Shown here in pieces: positions 1-10,455 of a stretch of DNA of 64,000 nt. Positions within the stretch are counted from its first letter, which is position 1. Each line of letters starts with the position of its first letter. The DNA comes from Brucella rhizosphaerae (GTDB lineage Bacteria; Pseudomonadota; Alphaproteobacteria; Rhizobiales; Rhizobiaceae), in contig NZ_NNRK01000034.1 of NCBI RefSeq assembly GCF_002252475.1, positions 496,001-560,000 on the forward strand, read 5' to 3'. The notes below the pieces were generated by a model. That model saw only the letters and a list, made by a program, of their open reading frames with translations. It did not search any database and had not been told where the DNA came from. The position numbers and the translations under genes are program-made.

Positions 1-103
1 TTTCAATTTACGGTTAACGGCTGGTTAACAATACTACCGCATGTTTTCACATGAATGGGCGATTCGCTCCTGTTGACGGTATGAATCAATTGAGGGGAAA
101 TTC

Positions 104-724
104 ATGAAATCTCGCGTCTTGCAGCTGAGCGCAGCTCTTCTTCTTGGTGGTGTACTTGCTGGTTGCTCCACGGTTGGTGGCACCTTTTACACCGCGTCTT
201 ATTCTGCGGTCAGCGACGCTGGTTACACGATCCCGGCAATTCCCAATGAAAAGATTCCGCAGCAATATCGCCGACAGATCGTGAAATATCAGACCGACGA
301 AGCGCCGGGCACCATCATTGTTGAGACGCGCGAGAAGTTTCTCTATTACGTCATGCCGGACGGCAAGGCGATGCGCTATGGCATCGGCGTGGGCCGTGAG
401 GGTTTTGGCTGGTCAGGAACAGCACGCGTCGCCATGAAGCGCGAATGGCCAACATGGACGCCACCGGCTCCTATGATCAAGCGCCAGCCGGAACTGGCAA
501 AATATCGCAATGGCATGGGTCCAGGCCTGAAAAACCCGCTCGGAGCGCGCGCTCTCTATCTCTATAACAAGGGCGGAGACACAGGTTATCGCATCCACGG
601 CACGCCGGAATGGTGGTCGATTGGTAAAGCCATGTCGTCAGGCTGTGTGCGCATGATGAACCAGGATATCATCGATCTCCATGAACGCGCAGGGCAAGGT
701 TCCAAGGTTATCGTGAGGCAGTAA
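104..724 (+). CDS. L,D-transpeptidase (YkuD family) lipoprotein
   Basis: 206 aa. The C-terminal half carries the YkuD catalytic signature: His165-Gly, then Ser-Ser-Gly-Cys181-Val-Arg, the active-site cysteine of enzymes that make 3-3 peptidoglycan cross-links or attach outer-membrane proteins to peptidoglycan. The N-terminus is a lipoprotein signal with a lipobox ending Leu-Ala-Gly-Cys21, so the mature protein is probably lipid-anchored in the periplasm. The ATG follows a good GAGGGG ribosome site. The gene stands alone and is closed by a strong stem-loop with a T-run. Which of the two reactions it performs cannot be read from the sequence. Confidence 0.93.
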   Translation: MKSRVLQLSAALLLGGVLAGCSTVGGTFYTASYSAVSDAGYTIPAIPNEKIPQQYRRQIVKYQTDEAPGTIIVETREKFLYYVMPDGKAMRYGIGVGREGFGWSGTARVAMKREWPTWTPPAPMIKRQPELAKYRNGMGPGLKNPLGARALYLYNKGGDTGYRIHGTPEWWSIGKAMSSGCVRMMNQDIIDLHERAGQGSKVIVRQ

Positions 725-740
725 ACCTTACACCAAAATC

Positions 741-770
741 AAAAAGGCCGCTGAGAAGCGGCCTTTTTTC
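741..770 (+). terminator. Intrinsic terminator after the L,D-transpeptidase gene
   Basis: Stem AAGGCCGCT / AGCGGCCTT with a short GAGA-type loop, flanked by A-run and T-run, so it can work in both directions between the two convergent genes. Confidence 0.85.
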
Positions 771-780
771 TGGAAATGCG

Positions 781-838
781 TACAAACAAATAGCTGGAGC
801 GGTTACACCGATTCAATCTTAACTGGAACCGCTCTCAG
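781..838 (+). repeat. Partial copy of interspersed repeat family B
   Basis: This stretch (ACAAACAAATAG ... GGAACCGCTCT) matches the right half of the longer copies at 32058-32158, 23963-24064 and, in reverse, 61533-61634. It lies between a terminator and the 3' end of nfuA. The copies differ by several substitutions, so this is an old family member and not a recent duplication. Confidence 0.7.
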
Positions 839-846
839 AGTGGCTA

Positions 847-1419
847 TCAGATCTGTTCGACCTGCTGCACTTCCGGCACAAAGTGACGCAGAAGATTCTG
901 GATGCCATGCTTGAGTGTCGCCGTCGATGACGGGCAGCCAGAGCAGGCGCCCTTCATGTGCAGGAACACTGTGCCATTCTCAAAGCCTCGGAATGTGATG
1001 TCGCCGCCGTCCTGTGCAACAGCTGGACGCACGCGGGTTTCGATCAATTCCTTAATGGTTTCGACGATTTCGGTATCGGCTTCATCGAAGAATTCTTCAT
1101 CTTCATGAGCAGCGGCTGCATCCGCATTGGCATTACCAGCCATTGCGGGCAGGCCCGACATGAAATGTTCCATGATCGTGCCAAGGATGGCAGGCTTCAG
1201 ATGCTGCCATTCGCCGTCTTCTTTGGTGACTGTGATGAAATCATAGCCAAAGAAAACACCGGTTACGCCGGGTACCGCAAAAAGCTTTGCTGCGAGCTGC
1301 GAGGTGTTGCCTGCGCTTGACGCATCACGGAAATCTGCTGTTCCCTCAGGCATGACAACCTTGCCTGGCAGAAACTTCAGGGTCGCCGGGTTTGGCGTCG
1401 TTTCAGTCTGGATGAACAT
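847..1419 (-). CDS. nfuA: NfuA/NifU-like iron-sulfur scaffold protein
   Basis: 190 aa with the two-domain Nfu layout: an N-terminal Nfu_N domain (opening with FIQTETTPNPATLKFLPG) and a C-terminal NifU-like domain with the Cys159-Ser-Gly-Cys162 pair that holds a labile 4Fe-4S cluster for transfer to apoproteins. The two domains are joined by an acidic, Ala-rich linker (around residues 98-115). The ATG is preceded by GGAGAA. Length and motifs are those of alphaproteobacterial NfuA. The linker and the CxxC make the assignment firm; the client proteins are unknown. Confidence 0.93.
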   Translation of the reverse strand: MFIQTETTPNPATLKFLPGKVVMPEGTADFRDASSAGNTSQLAAKLFAVPGVTGVFFGYDFITVTKEDGEWQHLKPAILGTIMEHFMSGLPAMAGNANADAAAAHEDEEFFDEADTEIVETIKELIETRVRPAVAQDGGDITFRGFENGTVFLHMKGACSGCPSSTATLKHGIQNLLRHFVPEVQQVEQI

Positions 1420-1527
1420 GCCCGTTCTCCGCTTTCAACTCTGGATGGGTTCTAGTAAGCGCCAATGAGCGAGGAAGCAAGGCTTGCTTCGGTCAGCTGC
1501 ATATCTGTTACGATCAATATAGGGTGA

Positions 1528-2016
1528 TTATGTCACCGCATCAATGTCATCATTGGAAAGTCCTGCGGGGACCACGGTAACGGGGATCTGAAACAGTGCT
1601 CGTCCTGCAAGCGACTGGACCAGAGGGCCGGGACCTTCCTTGCCAGAACCAGCCGCCAGAACCAGAATGGCTATGTCCTGATCTTCTTCAATCAGGCTTG
1701 GCAACTGATCATTGGTGTTGCCTTCGCGGATGATCAGTTCCGGCTCGATACCCTGTTCTTCGCGCACAGTGGCAGCGAATTTTTCCAGCGTTGAACGTGC
1801 ACGTTCTTCTGCTTCCTGCCGCATGATTTCGCCAACGCCCAGGATTTGCTGGAAATCCGAATTGTCGATGACAAACAGCATGACAAGCGCGCCGCTTGTA
1901 TTCTTGGCACGGCGCGCGGCATAGGCGACAGCACGCTCGCATTCGGGCGTGTCATCAATAACAGCAAGAAACTTGCGTCGGTGGCCGGCTTCCCGGCTAA
2001 GTCGTTTGGATACCAT
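1528..2016 (-). CDS. Universal stress protein (UspA family)
   Basis: 162 aa from the ATG at 2016. A Usp fold is seen: the N-terminal beta strand FLAVIDDTPECERAV and a late glycine-rich nucleotide-loop region (VLAAGSGKEGPGPLVQSLAG) followed by PVTVVPAG, close to the ATP-binding pattern G-x2-G-x9-G. An upstream in-frame TTG at 2037 would lengthen it by seven residues, but it lies inside the trpS terminator stem and was rejected. Single-domain cytoplasmic protein; the family responds to growth arrest and stress, and its specific role here is unknown. Confidence 0.88.
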   Translation of the reverse strand: MVSKRLSREAGHRRKFLAVIDDTPECERAVAYAARRAKNTSGALVMLFVIDNSDFQQILGVGEIMRQEAEERARSTLEKFAATVREEQGIEPELIIREGNTNDQLPSLIEEDQDIAILVLAAGSGKEGPGPLVQSLAGRALFQIPVTVVPAGLSNDDIDAVT

Positions 2017-2036
2017 GGCGATAATGTGGCATTGCA

Positions 2037-2064
2037 AAGAGCCGCCCGCAAGCGGGCAGCTCTT
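2037..2064 (-). terminator. Stem-loop terminator after trpS
   Basis: Arms AAGAGC and GCTCTT plus GCCCGC and GCGGGC, with one mismatch and an AA loop, located just past the trpS stop codon on the minus strand and followed there by TTTG. Confidence 0.65.
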
Positions 2065-2073
2065 GATTATTTA

Positions 2074-3141
2074 TTAGTTCTGCAACCAGCCGATAATATC
2101 GCGGACGTGGCGCATGTTTGCCTCTGCAATCACGCTGGCGCGTTCGCCACCATCTTTCAGAACGTTGTCGATATAGGCAGGATCGGCCACCAGACGACGC
2201 ATTTCATGGGTGATTGGCGACAGCTTTGCCACTGCCAGATCAGCCAGTGCGGCTTTGAATTCGGAGAACTGACGCCCACCAAATTCGCTCAGGATTTCTT
2301 GCTTGGACTTCGACGACAGGGCTGCATAGATGCCAACCAGGTTGTCGGCTTCCGGACGCCCGGTGAGGCCATCGATTTCCGTAGGCAAGCCGTCCGAATC
2401 GGTCTTGGCCTTGCGGATTTTCTTGTTGATGGTCTCTTCGTCATCGATCAGGTTGATGCGCGAGAGGTCCGAAGGGTCGGATTTCGACATCTTCTTGGTG
2501 CCGTCACGCAGCGACATGATACGCATGGCCGGACCCGAAATCATCGGCTCGGTCAGCGGGAAAAAGCCGGAAACCTGTTCGTCGCCAACCTGCATGTCCA
2601 CACCAGTGCCCAGCGAGGCAATACGGTCTGAGTAGTCGTTGTTGAACTTCTGGGCGATGTCACGGGTCAGTTCGAGGTGCTGCTTCTGATCTTCGCCGAC
2701 CGGAACATGGGTCGCGCGATAGAGCAGAATGTCTGCAGCCATGAGGCTTGGATAGGCGAAGAGGCCGAGCGAGGCGTTCTCGCGGTCTTTGCCTGCCTTA
2801 TCCTTGAACTGCGTCATGCGGCTCATCCAGCCAATACGTGCGATGCAGTTAAAGACCCATGCGAGTTCCGCATGCTGCATAACGCGACTCTGGTTGAAGA
2901 CGATGCTCCGCTTGGGATCAATGCCTGCGGCGAGAAATGCCGCCGTGACTTCGCGGGTCGACTGAATGAGTTCAGCCGGATCGGGCGACACGGTCAGCGC
3001 GTGCATATCGACGACGCAGTAGATGCATTCCTGCGTCTCCTGAACCTCTACCCACCGCTTGATCGCACCCAGATAATTGCCGAGGTGAAGATTTCCGGTC
3101 GGTTGGACGCCGGAGAAGACAAGCGGTTTAAACGTGCTCAT
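2074..3141 (-). CDS. trpS: Tryptophanyl-tRNA synthetase
   Basis: 355 aa class I aminoacyl-tRNA synthetase charging tRNA-Trp. The HIGH-type signature is TGNLHLGN near residues 15-22 and the KMSKS loop is KKMSKSDP near residue 216. The core ADILLYRA and the [18 protein letters not shown] segment are typical of TrpRS. ATG preceded by AGGAT. Length is normal. It follows murJ on the same strand after a 300-base repeat-filled gap, so it may be transcribed separately. Confidence 0.97.
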   Translation of the reverse strand: MSTFKPLVFSGVQPTGNLHLGNYLGAIKRWVEVQETQECIYCVVDMHALTVSPDPAELIQSTREVTAAFLAAGIDPKRSIVFNQSRVMQHAELAWVFNCIARIGWMSRMTQFKDKAGKDRENASLGLFAYPSLMAADILLYRATHVPVGEDQKQHLELTRDIAQKFNNDYSDRIASLGTGVDMQVGDEQVSGFFPLTEPMISGPAMRIMSLRDGTKKMSKSDPSDLSRINLIDDEETINKKIRKAKTDSDGLPTEIDGLTGRPEADNLVGIYAALSSKSKQEILSEFGGRQFSEFKAALADLAVAKLSPITHEMRRLVADPAYIDNVLKDGGERASVIAEANMRHVRDIIGWLQN

Positions 3142-3231
3142 GACTTTATCCTGATGTTGGCCTCCGCCGGTGGAGAGCGAAGGATTTTTGAATGCTGTTG
3201 CATAGTCCTACCCAAGATTGAAATCAACTTA

Positions 3232-3334
3232 GAGCTTAATCCGACCGGAGTGAAAAGAGGATCGATAAGATTATGCTTGAAGTAGAAGACGTTAGAGCGC
3301 CGATCTGATTTTATCAGATCGAAACGCGCTCTAA
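3232..3334 (+). repeat. Interspersed repeat family C, copy 1
   Basis: About 103 bases beginning GCTTAATCCGACCGGAGTGA and ending with an inner hairpin (GATCTGAT / ATCAGATC) and GCGCTCTAA. A second copy, roughly 90 percent identical by eye, lies at 14469-14570. A degenerate copy is at 42942-43000. Size and character resemble the Brucella Bru-RS palindromic repeats; that identity is inferred. Confidence 0.85.
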
Positions 3335-3405
3335 GGTAAGATTGTGCAACAAATCTAAATTGTTAGAGTGGCCTTTGTACGCTCAATGGGGCGTAGGGCG
3401 CTCTA
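3333..3405 (+). repeat. Interspersed repeat family D, copy 1
   Basis: This 70-base unit (GGTAAGATTGTGCAACAAAT ... GGCGTAGGGCGCTCTAA) matches 54990-55062 with moderate divergence, and its right half resembles 14424-14469. It abuts copy C1, giving a mosaic. Confidence 0.7.
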
Positions 3406-3443
3406 ATCTTTTTCGCAGAGCCACAACAGCCTTTCAAGAGCAA

Positions 3444-5033
3444 TTATATTTCGCTCTCCGGCTCCTTCTTGACAGCCCCACGCTTGATGCCGCGGCGGAT
3501 CATGCCGGTATTGGCACCGCCAAGTCCAAAGGCCAATGCAAAATAAACGACCATCGCTGCGACAACTATAGTCGTAACGGTGCCAGCTCTGACCGCGAAC
3601 GGTGCAGCAGATGAGAGCTCAAAAGCGAAATGCCCGACGGCAAAATAGATGCCCGTTGCCATCACGCCCGCAGCAATCAGCAGACGCGGAATGCGGGTGA
3701 GCAAAGGTATATCGCTCCCCCAATGGCCGCGCTTGACCAATGTTGCAAACAAGAGCGCTGCATTGACCCAACCGGCAGTGATTTCGGCAATCGCTATGCC
3801 GCTTGGTCCCATGCGTTGAAACAGCGTAATGGCCAGCGACACGTTCACCGCCACGGAAACCGCCGCGAAGATCATGGGTGTGCGGGTATCTTCACGCGCA
3901 AAGAAACCCGGAATGAAGGCCTTGATCAGAACGAAGGCCGGAAGGCCTAAACCATAAATCGCGAGAATGTTGGAAACAACGAGTGTCGATTCAGCACTGA
4001 ACTGACCGCGTTCAAACAGAAGCCGCACAATCGGCTCTGACATGACAAGCAAAGCAGCAGCAGCGGGAAGGGTAAGAAACAGCGTGAACTCGACCGAACG
4101 GTTCTGCAGGTTGGAGGCTTCTTTCATATGACCACCGCGCAATGCACGCGACAGTTCCGGCAAAAGCACGGTCGCAACCGCAATACCAACCACGCCGAGC
4201 GGCAACTGATAGATACGATCGGCATAGACGAGCGAGGACACAGCGCCTTGCATGCCCGATGCGATATTGGTGTTGATCAGCAGATTGATCTGCGTAATGC
4301 CGCCGGTAATCGCAGCGGGCAGCGCCAGCACCAGAAGTCTTTTGACATTTGTGGTGAGGCGCGGGCGACGGAAACCGATTTTGATACCCGCATTGCGCAC
4401 GGCAAGCCAGACGATTGCGAGCTGCACCACACCGGCCGCCATGACACCCCATGAAAGCCCATAGCCGACGGCAAGCGCGTCGTAGCCCTTCCACCAGGCG
4501 AAGGCCAGAACGCCGATGAGAATGATGTTGAGGAAAACCGGCGCGATGGCTGCCGCAAAATATCGATGCAGCGAATTGAGCATCCCGCCCATCATTGCTG
4601 AAAGCGACATACAGGCGAGATAGGGGAACATGATCACTGCAAGCCGCACGGTATTGTCGAACTTTACCGGATCGTCGGTGAAGCCGGGCGCAATGATCGT
4701 ACGCACGATAAACGGCATCGAGAGCTCCATCACGATTGTGATGAAAAGCAGCACCGTGAAAAGAACGCCAAACACTTCTTCAGAAAAGCGGCGAGCGCCT
4801 TCCATGCCGTTCTTTTCGATTTCCTTGGCAAAGAGTGGCACGAAGGCCGCATTGAACGCGCCTTCAGCAAAGAGCCTGCGGAACGTGTTCGGGAAACGAA
4901 AGGCAGCATTGAACGCATCCGCCACAGGACCGGTGCCGAGTGCCGCCGCCATGAACATTTCGCGCGTGAAGCCGAAAATGCGGCTCATCAGCGTGCCGGA
5001 CGCGACCGTTGCGAACTTTTTGACCAAACTCAT
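3444..5033 (-). CDS. murJ: Lipid II flippase MurJ (MviN)
   Basis: 529 aa, very hydrophobic, with about 14 predicted membrane segments of the MATE-like MurJ/MviN family. The opening MSLVKKFATVASGTLMSRIFGFTRE is diagnostic: it contains the arginine-bearing first helix of the family. MurJ moves the peptidoglycan precursor lipid II across the inner membrane. The start is 13 bases past the glnD stop on the same strand, so the two genes probably share a transcript, an arrangement known in rhizobia and Brucella. The C-terminal tail is Lys/Glu rich. Confidence 0.96.
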   Translation of the reverse strand: MSLVKKFATVASGTLMSRIFGFTREMFMAAALGTGPVADAFNAAFRFPNTFRRLFAEGAFNAAFVPLFAKEIEKNGMEGARRFSEEVFGVLFTVLLFITIVMELSMPFIVRTIIAPGFTDDPVKFDNTVRLAVIMFPYLACMSLSAMMGGMLNSLHRYFAAAIAPVFLNIILIGVLAFAWWKGYDALAVGYGLSWGVMAAGVVQLAIVWLAVRNAGIKIGFRRPRLTTNVKRLLVLALPAAITGGITQINLLINTNIASGMQGAVSSLVYADRIYQLPLGVVGIAVATVLLPELSRALRGGHMKEASNLQNRSVEFTLFLTLPAAAALLVMSEPIVRLLFERGQFSAESTLVVSNILAIYGLGLPAFVLIKAFIPGFFAREDTRTPMIFAAVSVAVNVSLAITLFQRMGPSGIAIAEITAGWVNAALLFATLVKRGHWGSDIPLLTRIPRLLIAAGVMATGIYFAVGHFAFELSSAAPFAVRAGTVTTIVVAAMVVYFALAFGLGGANTGMIRRGIKRGAVKKEPESEI

Positions 5034-5046
5034 TTAATCTAAAAAC

Positions 5047-7842
5047 CTATGCTGCTGCGCGACCGTTGGTCTTCGCGCTGTTTTCCCCGCCAAGAACGGC
5101 AAGGAGCTTGCGCCTGATATTGCCCTGTCGGGTTGCGTTTGAAATCTTGTGCCCGACGAGATCGGTTACATAGAAACTGTCGATCACCTTTTCGCCGAAA
5201 GTGGTGATGTGCGCCGAAGCAATATCCAGCGAAAGGTCAGAAATAAGGCCGGTCAGTTCCGAAAGAAGGCCGGGGCGATCAAGCCCTTCCACTTCGATGA
5301 CGGTGAACTTGTCGGAGAGCGTGTTGTTGATCTCGACATGCGGCTCTACCTTGAATGCTTTCGCGCCTCTCTTGGGCTTGGTGCGCTTGGCAAGAACATC
5401 CGGTAAATGGGATTTGCCGGAAAGCACATCTTCGATCACCTTACCGACGCGTTCTGCACGTCTGCGCTCATCGTCGTCAGTGTCGAACTCGCGGCTGATC
5501 AGGATTGTGTCGAGCGCGCGCCCATCACCTGTGGTGAAGATCTGCGCATCGACAATGTTGCCGCCAGCCGCAGCACAAGCGCCGGTAATGATCGACAGCA
5601 GACGTGGATGATCGGGTGCAAGCACGGTAATTTCCGTGACGGCCTCAAAAGTATGTGGCTTTGCCATTGTGGCAAGCGCACGACCATTACGGTCCGTTTC
5701 TCGTATGAAATGGGCGTGGCGCACCTGATCATCGAGACTGACGGTCAGGAAATAGTTGGTGTAATGCAGGCCAAGATAGGCATCGCGTTCTGCTGCTGGC
5801 CACTCGGACAATTTGTCTGCCAATGCTGCGCGCGCCTGCCGGTCACGGTCGGCACGGGGCAATTCAGAGAAGCCACCCGTCAGAACCAGTTCTGTTTCAT
5901 AGAAGAGAGTGCGCAGAAGCTGGCCCTTCCAGCCATTCCAGACGCCCGGGCCAACGCCTTTGATGTCACAAACGGTCAGGATGAGCAGAAGCTTCAGCCG
6001 CTCCATCGTCTGAACCGTATCAGCAAAGTCGACAATCGTTTTACGATCGTTGAGATCGCGAGACTGCGCAACCATGCTCATGGTCAGATGCTCGCGCACC
6101 AGCCATTCCACGGTTTCTGTTTCCGACGCAGACAGGCCGAAGCGCGGGCAGAGCCTGCGGGCAATGCGGGCCCCGGCGATGGAATGGTCTTCGGGTCGCC
6201 CCTTGGCGATGTCATGCAGGAGAATAGCCACATACAGTAAAACACGGTCACGCTTCATGGTGGTGACGAGATGGTTGGCCAGTGGGTGCTCGTTTTCGAG
6301 CTCACCGTGCTCGATTTCAGACATGACCTGAATGCAGCGCAGCAGATGTTCGTCCACCGTATAGTGGTGGTACATGTTGAACTGCATCATCGCGACGATT
6401 TTGCCAAAATCCGGGATGAATTTGCCCAGCACGCCCGATTCATTCATACGGCGCAGGATCAATTCCGGATTGCGCGGCGATGTCAGCACGTCAAGAAACA
6501 GGCGATTGGCTTCTGCGTTCTCGCGTAGTTCACCATTGATGAGCTTTAACGAACGGGTGAGCTGTTGCATTGCATCGGGATGAAATTCCAGCCCATGCTT
6601 GTCTGCAAGATGGAAGATGCGGATGATGTTGACCGGGTCTCGTTTGAAAACGTCAGGATCAGCGATGTTGATGCGGTGATTTTCGGAGACAAAATCTCCA
6701 CTGGCTGAAAGCTTGCGCTTGCGGCGTGAGAAGGTGAGGAAGATGCGGTTGAAACCCGGCACATGCTTGGCTTGCTCTTCTTCGAGCGCCGCACAAAGAA
6801 TGCGCGTCAGATCACCAACATCCTTAGCTACCAGGAAGTAGTGCTTCATGAAGCGTTCGACATAGTTCTGGCCCGGATGCGCGGTGTAACCAAGACGCTG
6901 TGCAATTTCCGGCTGGATATCGAAGGACAGGCGTTCTTCTGCTTTCAGCGTTGCAAAATGCATGTGGCAACGCACAGCCCAAAGGAAATCTTCGGCCTTG
7001 TTGAAAAGGCGCAATTCACTGCGTGACAATACGCCGAGCTTGATTAGCTCTTCCTTGCTTTTCACGCGGTAGAAGTATTTTGAAATCCAGAACAGCGTAT
7101 GCAGATCGCGCTGACCGCCTTTGCCTTCCTTCACATTAGGCTCGACCAGATAGCGCGTCTCGCCTGCCTTGCGATGGCGGGCATCGCGCTCGGCAAGCTT
7201 GGCCTGAATGAATTCAGGCCCGGTATTTTTGACCACTTCCTCGTCAAAGCGGGTGATGAGTGCGGTGAAAAGGTCTTTGTTTCCGATGATGAACCGTGCA
7301 TCCAGAATGGCTGTGCGGATCGTCATGTCTTCGCGCGAAAGACGAATGCACTCGTCGATATTGCGCGTCGAATGGCCGACTTTCAGCCCCATGTCCCAAA
7401 GCATGTAGAGCATATATTCGGCGACCTGTTCGCCCCAAGGGGTTTGCTTGTAGGGCAACAGGAACAAAAGATCGATATCGGAACCCGGAGCAAGCCCGCC
7501 GCGTCCATAGCCGCCAACGGCGACGACGGCCATGCTTTCAGCCTTTGATGGGTTCATCATCGGGTAGACTTTGGTGCTGGCAAATTCGAACAACGCGCTG
7601 ATAAGCGTGTCCATGAGATAAGACAGGCGTCGCACACAAAGTGTGCCTCCGCCATCTTTCATCAGCATGCTTTCCGCATTGGTACGACCGCGTATCAGGG
7701 CATCTTTAAGCGCGTGCAGCACGACTTTGCGCACGGACGGGCTTGTGTAGCTCTCGTCTGTGGAGTCAGCCAGTTCGTTCAGCTTGCGACGAATTGTTTC
7801 GGGATTGACGATTTCTTCAAGCTTCAGGTCGTGTGCGCTCAT
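5047..7842 (-). CDS. glnD: Bifunctional PII uridylyltransferase/uridylyl-removing enzyme
   Basis: 931 aa from the ATG at 7842 (protein begins [10 protein letters not shown], as I recall for Brucella GlnD); an in-frame ATG at 7917 would add 25 residues and cannot be ruled out, since neither has a strong ribosome site. Domains in order: nucleotidyltransferase with [17 protein letters not shown] (residues 110-126), HD hydrolase with [14 protein letters not shown] (near 543), and two ACT domains (near 734 and 844) that sense glutamine. GlnD adds UMP to PII proteins under nitrogen limitation and removes it when glutamine is high. It leads murJ in an apparent operon. Confidence 0.96.
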   Translation of the reverse strand: MSAHDLKLEEIVNPETIRRKLNELADSTDESYTSPSVRKVVLHALKDALIRGRTNAESMLMKDGGGTLCVRRLSYLMDTLISALFEFASTKVYPMMNPSKAESMAVVAVGGYGRGGLAPGSDIDLLFLLPYKQTPWGEQVAEYMLYMLWDMGLKVGHSTRNIDECIRLSREDMTIRTAILDARFIIGNKDLFTALITRFDEEVVKNTGPEFIQAKLAERDARHRKAGETRYLVEPNVKEGKGGQRDLHTLFWISKYFYRVKSKEELIKLGVLSRSELRLFNKAEDFLWAVRCHMHFATLKAEERLSFDIQPEIAQRLGYTAHPGQNYVERFMKHYFLVAKDVGDLTRILCAALEEEQAKHVPGFNRIFLTFSRRKRKLSASGDFVSENHRINIADPDVFKRDPVNIIRIFHLADKHGLEFHPDAMQQLTRSLKLINGELRENAEANRLFLDVLTSPRNPELILRRMNESGVLGKFIPDFGKIVAMMQFNMYHHYTVDEHLLRCIQVMSEIEHGELENEHPLANHLVTTMKRDRVLLYVAILLHDIAKGRPEDHSIAGARIARRLCPRFGLSASETETVEWLVREHLTMSMVAQSRDLNDRKTIVDFADTVQTMERLKLLLILTVCDIKGVGPGVWNGWKGQLLRTLFYETELVLTGGFSELPRADRDRQARAALADKLSEWPAAERDAYLGLHYTNYFLTVSLDDQVRHAHFIRETDRNGRALATMAKPHTFEAVTEITVLAPDHPRLLSIITGACAAAGGNIVDAQIFTTGDGRALDTILISREFDTDDDERRRAERVGKVIEDVLSGKSHLPDVLAKRTKPKRGAKAFKVEPHVEINNTLSDKFTVIEVEGLDRPGLLSELTGLISDLSLDIASAHITTFGEKVIDSFYVTDLVGHKISNATRQGNIRRKLLAVLGGENSAKTNGRAAA

Positions 7843-7960
7843 GCGGCTTTGATGTCCGGCTTGCAGGGAAGGGCTTGCGGTCATCATCCTATAGCCGGTT
7901 TTAGATATGGTGAACATACTTTCGCTTGTCGCGGAAAAGTGTGCCGATGGCTCAAACGAA

Positions 7961-7983
7961 AAGGCCGGGCATTTGCCCGGCCT
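7961..7983 (-). terminator. Terminator after maeB
   Basis: Stem AGGCCGGGC / GCCCGGCCT with a four-base loop; on the minus strand it is followed by TTTT, fitting termination of maeB. Confidence 0.8.
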
Positions 7984-8005
7984 CTGTCATGCGTTATTCG
8001 TCTTT

Positions 8006-10300
8006 TCAGTTGGTCGCGTTATAGGCTGCAATGGCTGCCATATTCACGATGTCTGTATCTTTTGCGCCGATATTGACGATCTGCGCGGGTTTGTCGAGAC
8101 CGACGAGCAGCGGGCCGATGATTGTCGCGCCGCCCAGCTCCTGCAACATATTTGCTGCAATCGAAGCCGAATGATTGTCGGGCGTGACGATAACATTGGC
8201 GGGACCCGACAGGCGGATGAACGGATAGCGGTCCATCAGTTTCGGGTTGAGGGCAACGTCTGCACTCATTTCGCCGTCGAATTCAAAATCGACATGACGC
8301 GTGTTGAGAATGCGGACTGCTTCCTGAATGCGTGCCGAGCTTTCGCCGACCATATGGCCGAAGGTCGAAAATGCAGTCAGTGCTACGCGCGGCACATAGC
8401 CCATGCGGCGTGCCATACCTGCGGCTTCAACAGCGATATCCGCAAGTTCTTCGGCCGTTGGTTGCTCGTGCACGGCAGTGTCTGCGATGAAGACTGTGCG
8501 GCCACGGCAAAGCGCAATGGACACCCCCACCAGACGATGGCCGGGCTTTGAATCGATCACACGGCGTACATCTTCAAGTCCGGTTGCGTAGTTACGGGTG
8601 ATGCCCGTTACCATACCATCGGCATCGCCGAGCGCCACCATGCAGGCCGCAAAATGATTGCGGTCATTGTTGATCAGGCGGTGGCAGTCACGCGTCAGAT
8701 AGCCTTTGCGCTGCAGTTTCTCATAAAGATAGTCGGCATAGACTGTGTTGCGGCTCGAAAGACGCGCATTGATAATTTCAATGCCCGGACGATCAAGATC
8801 AAGACCAGCAGCTTTTGCGGTTTCGGCAACACGCTCTTCACGGCCTACAAGAATGGCAGTGCCAAGGCCTTGATTAACGTAGGAAACAGCGGCGCGCATC
8901 ACCTGTTCTTCTTCGCCTTCGGCAAAGACGATGCGTTTTGGCTGACGGCGCACGCGCTCATAAATGCCGCGCAATGTTGAAGCAATCGGATCGCGGCGCG
9001 CCAGCAATTCACGCTTGTAGCCTTCAAGATCTTCAATCGCGCGACCGGCAACACCGGTTTCCATTGCAGCCTTGGCGACAGCTGCTGAAACGGTTGCGAG
9101 CAAGCGAGGATCGAACGGCACCGGGATGATATAACTCGGACCAAAGCGAGGGCGGCTGCCCTGATAAGCGGCTACCACATCGTCCGGTACGTCTTCGCGG
9201 GCGAGTTCGGCAATTGCATAGACCGCTGCGATTTTCATCTCGTCATTGATCGTGGTGGCGCGAACATCCAGCGCACCACGGAAAATATACGGGAAGCCCA
9301 GAACGTTGTTGACCTGGTTCGGGTAGTCCGAACGCCCCGTTGCAACAATCGCGTCATCCCGCACTTCCGCAACATCTTCAGGCGTGACTTCCGGGTCCGG
9401 GTTGGCCATCGCAAAGATAATCGGATTTGGTGCCATTGAACGCACCATCTCCTTGGTCAGTGCGCCCTTGGCGGAAACACCGAAAAAGATGTCAGCGTCC
9501 TGCATCGCTTCTTCGAGCGTGCGCTTTGACGTCTTGATGGCGTGGGCCGACTTCCACTGGTTCATGCCTTCTTCGCGGCCCTGATAAACTACACCCTTGG
9601 TGTCGCAGAGGGTGACGTTTTCAGCCGGGAAACCGATGGCCTTGATAAGCTCGATACAGGCAATGCCCGCAGAGCCTGCGCCATTGCAGACAAGCTTGGT
9701 GTTCCTGATATCGCGGCCTGTCAGATGCAGTGCGTTGATCATGCCGGCTGCAGCAATGATTGCTGTTCCGTGCTGATCGTCGTGAAAGACCGGAATGTCC
9801 ATCAGCTCGCGCAGGCGGCTTTCAATGATGAAGCAGTCTGGTGCCTTGATGTCTTCGAGATTGATGCCGCCAAAGGAGGGTCCGAGATAACGCACCGCAT
9901 TGATGAAGGCGTCGATATCGGTCGTGTCGATTTCAAGATCAATGGAATCCACGTCGGCAAAGCGCTTGAACAGCACAGCCTTGCCTTCCATGACGGGCTT
10001 GGATGCAAGCGCACCCAGATTGCCGAGGCCGAGGATTGCAGTACCGTTGGAAATGACAGCGACGAGGTTGCCTTTGGCGGTATAATCATAGGCCAGGGCA
10101 GGATTTTCCGCGATGGCCTTGACCGGCACGGCAACACCGGGCGAATAGGCAAGCGACAGGTCGCGTTGCGTCATCATGGGCTTGGTCGGATTGATTTCCA
10201 GCTTGCCCGGGCGGCCCTGAGCGTGAAAGTCGAGCGCTTCCTTCTCACTGGCTGTGGGTGTGCGTTCTGGCGTGTTGCCCTTCGGCGTCGAGGCTGGCAT
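8006..10300 (-). CDS. maeB: NADP-dependent malic enzyme with C-terminal phosphotransacetylase-like domain
   Basis: 764 aa from the ATG at 10300, chosen because GGAGGG lies six bases upstream; an upstream in-frame ATG at 10351 lacks one. The N-terminal half (about residues 1-430) is a malic enzyme: [18 protein letters not shown] and the NAD(P)-binding [16 protein letters not shown]. The C-terminal half is related to phosphate acetyltransferase ([16 protein letters not shown]-type opening, [16 protein letters not shown] later) but in this family it acts in regulation, not catalysis, binding acetyl-CoA. It converts malate to pyruvate and CO2 with NADPH. Divergent from mutS. Confidence 0.95.
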   Translation of the reverse strand: MPASTPKGNTPERTPTASEKEALDFHAQGRPGKLEINPTKPMMTQRDLSLAYSPGVAVPVKAIAENPALAYDYTAKGNLVAVISNGTAILGLGNLGALASKPVMEGKAVLFKRFADVDSIDLEIDTTDIDAFINAVRYLGPSFGGINLEDIKAPDCFIIESRLRELMDIPVFHDDQHGTAIIAAAGMINALHLTGRDIRNTKLVCNGAGSAGIACIELIKAIGFPAENVTLCDTKGVVYQGREEGMNQWKSAHAIKTSKRTLEEAMQDADIFFGVSAKGALTKEMVRSMAPNPIIFAMANPDPEVTPEDVAEVRDDAIVATGRSDYPNQVNNVLGFPYIFRGALDVRATTINDEMKIAAVYAIAELAREDVPDDVVAAYQGSRPRFGPSYIIPVPFDPRLLATVSAAVAKAAMETGVAGRAIEDLEGYKRELLARRDPIASTLRGIYERVRRQPKRIVFAEGEEEQVMRAAVSYVNQGLGTAILVGREERVAETAKAAGLDLDRPGIEIINARLSSRNTVYADYLYEKLQRKGYLTRDCHRLINNDRNHFAACMVALGDADGMVTGITRNYATGLEDVRRVIDSKPGHRLVGVSIALCRGRTVFIADTAVHEQPTAEELADIAVEAAGMARRMGYVPRVALTAFSTFGHMVGESSARIQEAVRILNTRHVDFEFDGEMSADVALNPKLMDRYPFIRLSGPANVIVTPDNHSASIAANMLQELGGATIIGPLLVGLDKPAQIVNIGAKDTDIVNMAAIAAYNATN

Positions 10301-10455
10301 GTTCCCTCCGGGTTCATCTGCGGGACAAATTCGATAACGCCAGTGATGCACGGTGTAAACAGTGCATATTGGAACAGATGTTGATCCAAAAGTGATGAGT
10401 TGCGAAACTTTATGACTTTAAACGATTTAAATGAGCAATAAACGAAGGCTTCAGT

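Larger units (their letters stand above)
3142..3443. other. Intergenic stretch filled by two tandem repeat copies
   Basis: No gene is supported here. About 175 of the 302 bases are made of interspersed repeats C1 (3232-3334) and D1 (3333-3405), described separately. The short open frames across it have no ribosome site or recognisable protein sequence. Confidence 0.7.

Noticed and set aside
1846-2631. Long plus-strand open frame opposite uspA and trpS
   Set aside because: It is an antisense shadow of two clear genes; no ribosome site or family pattern.
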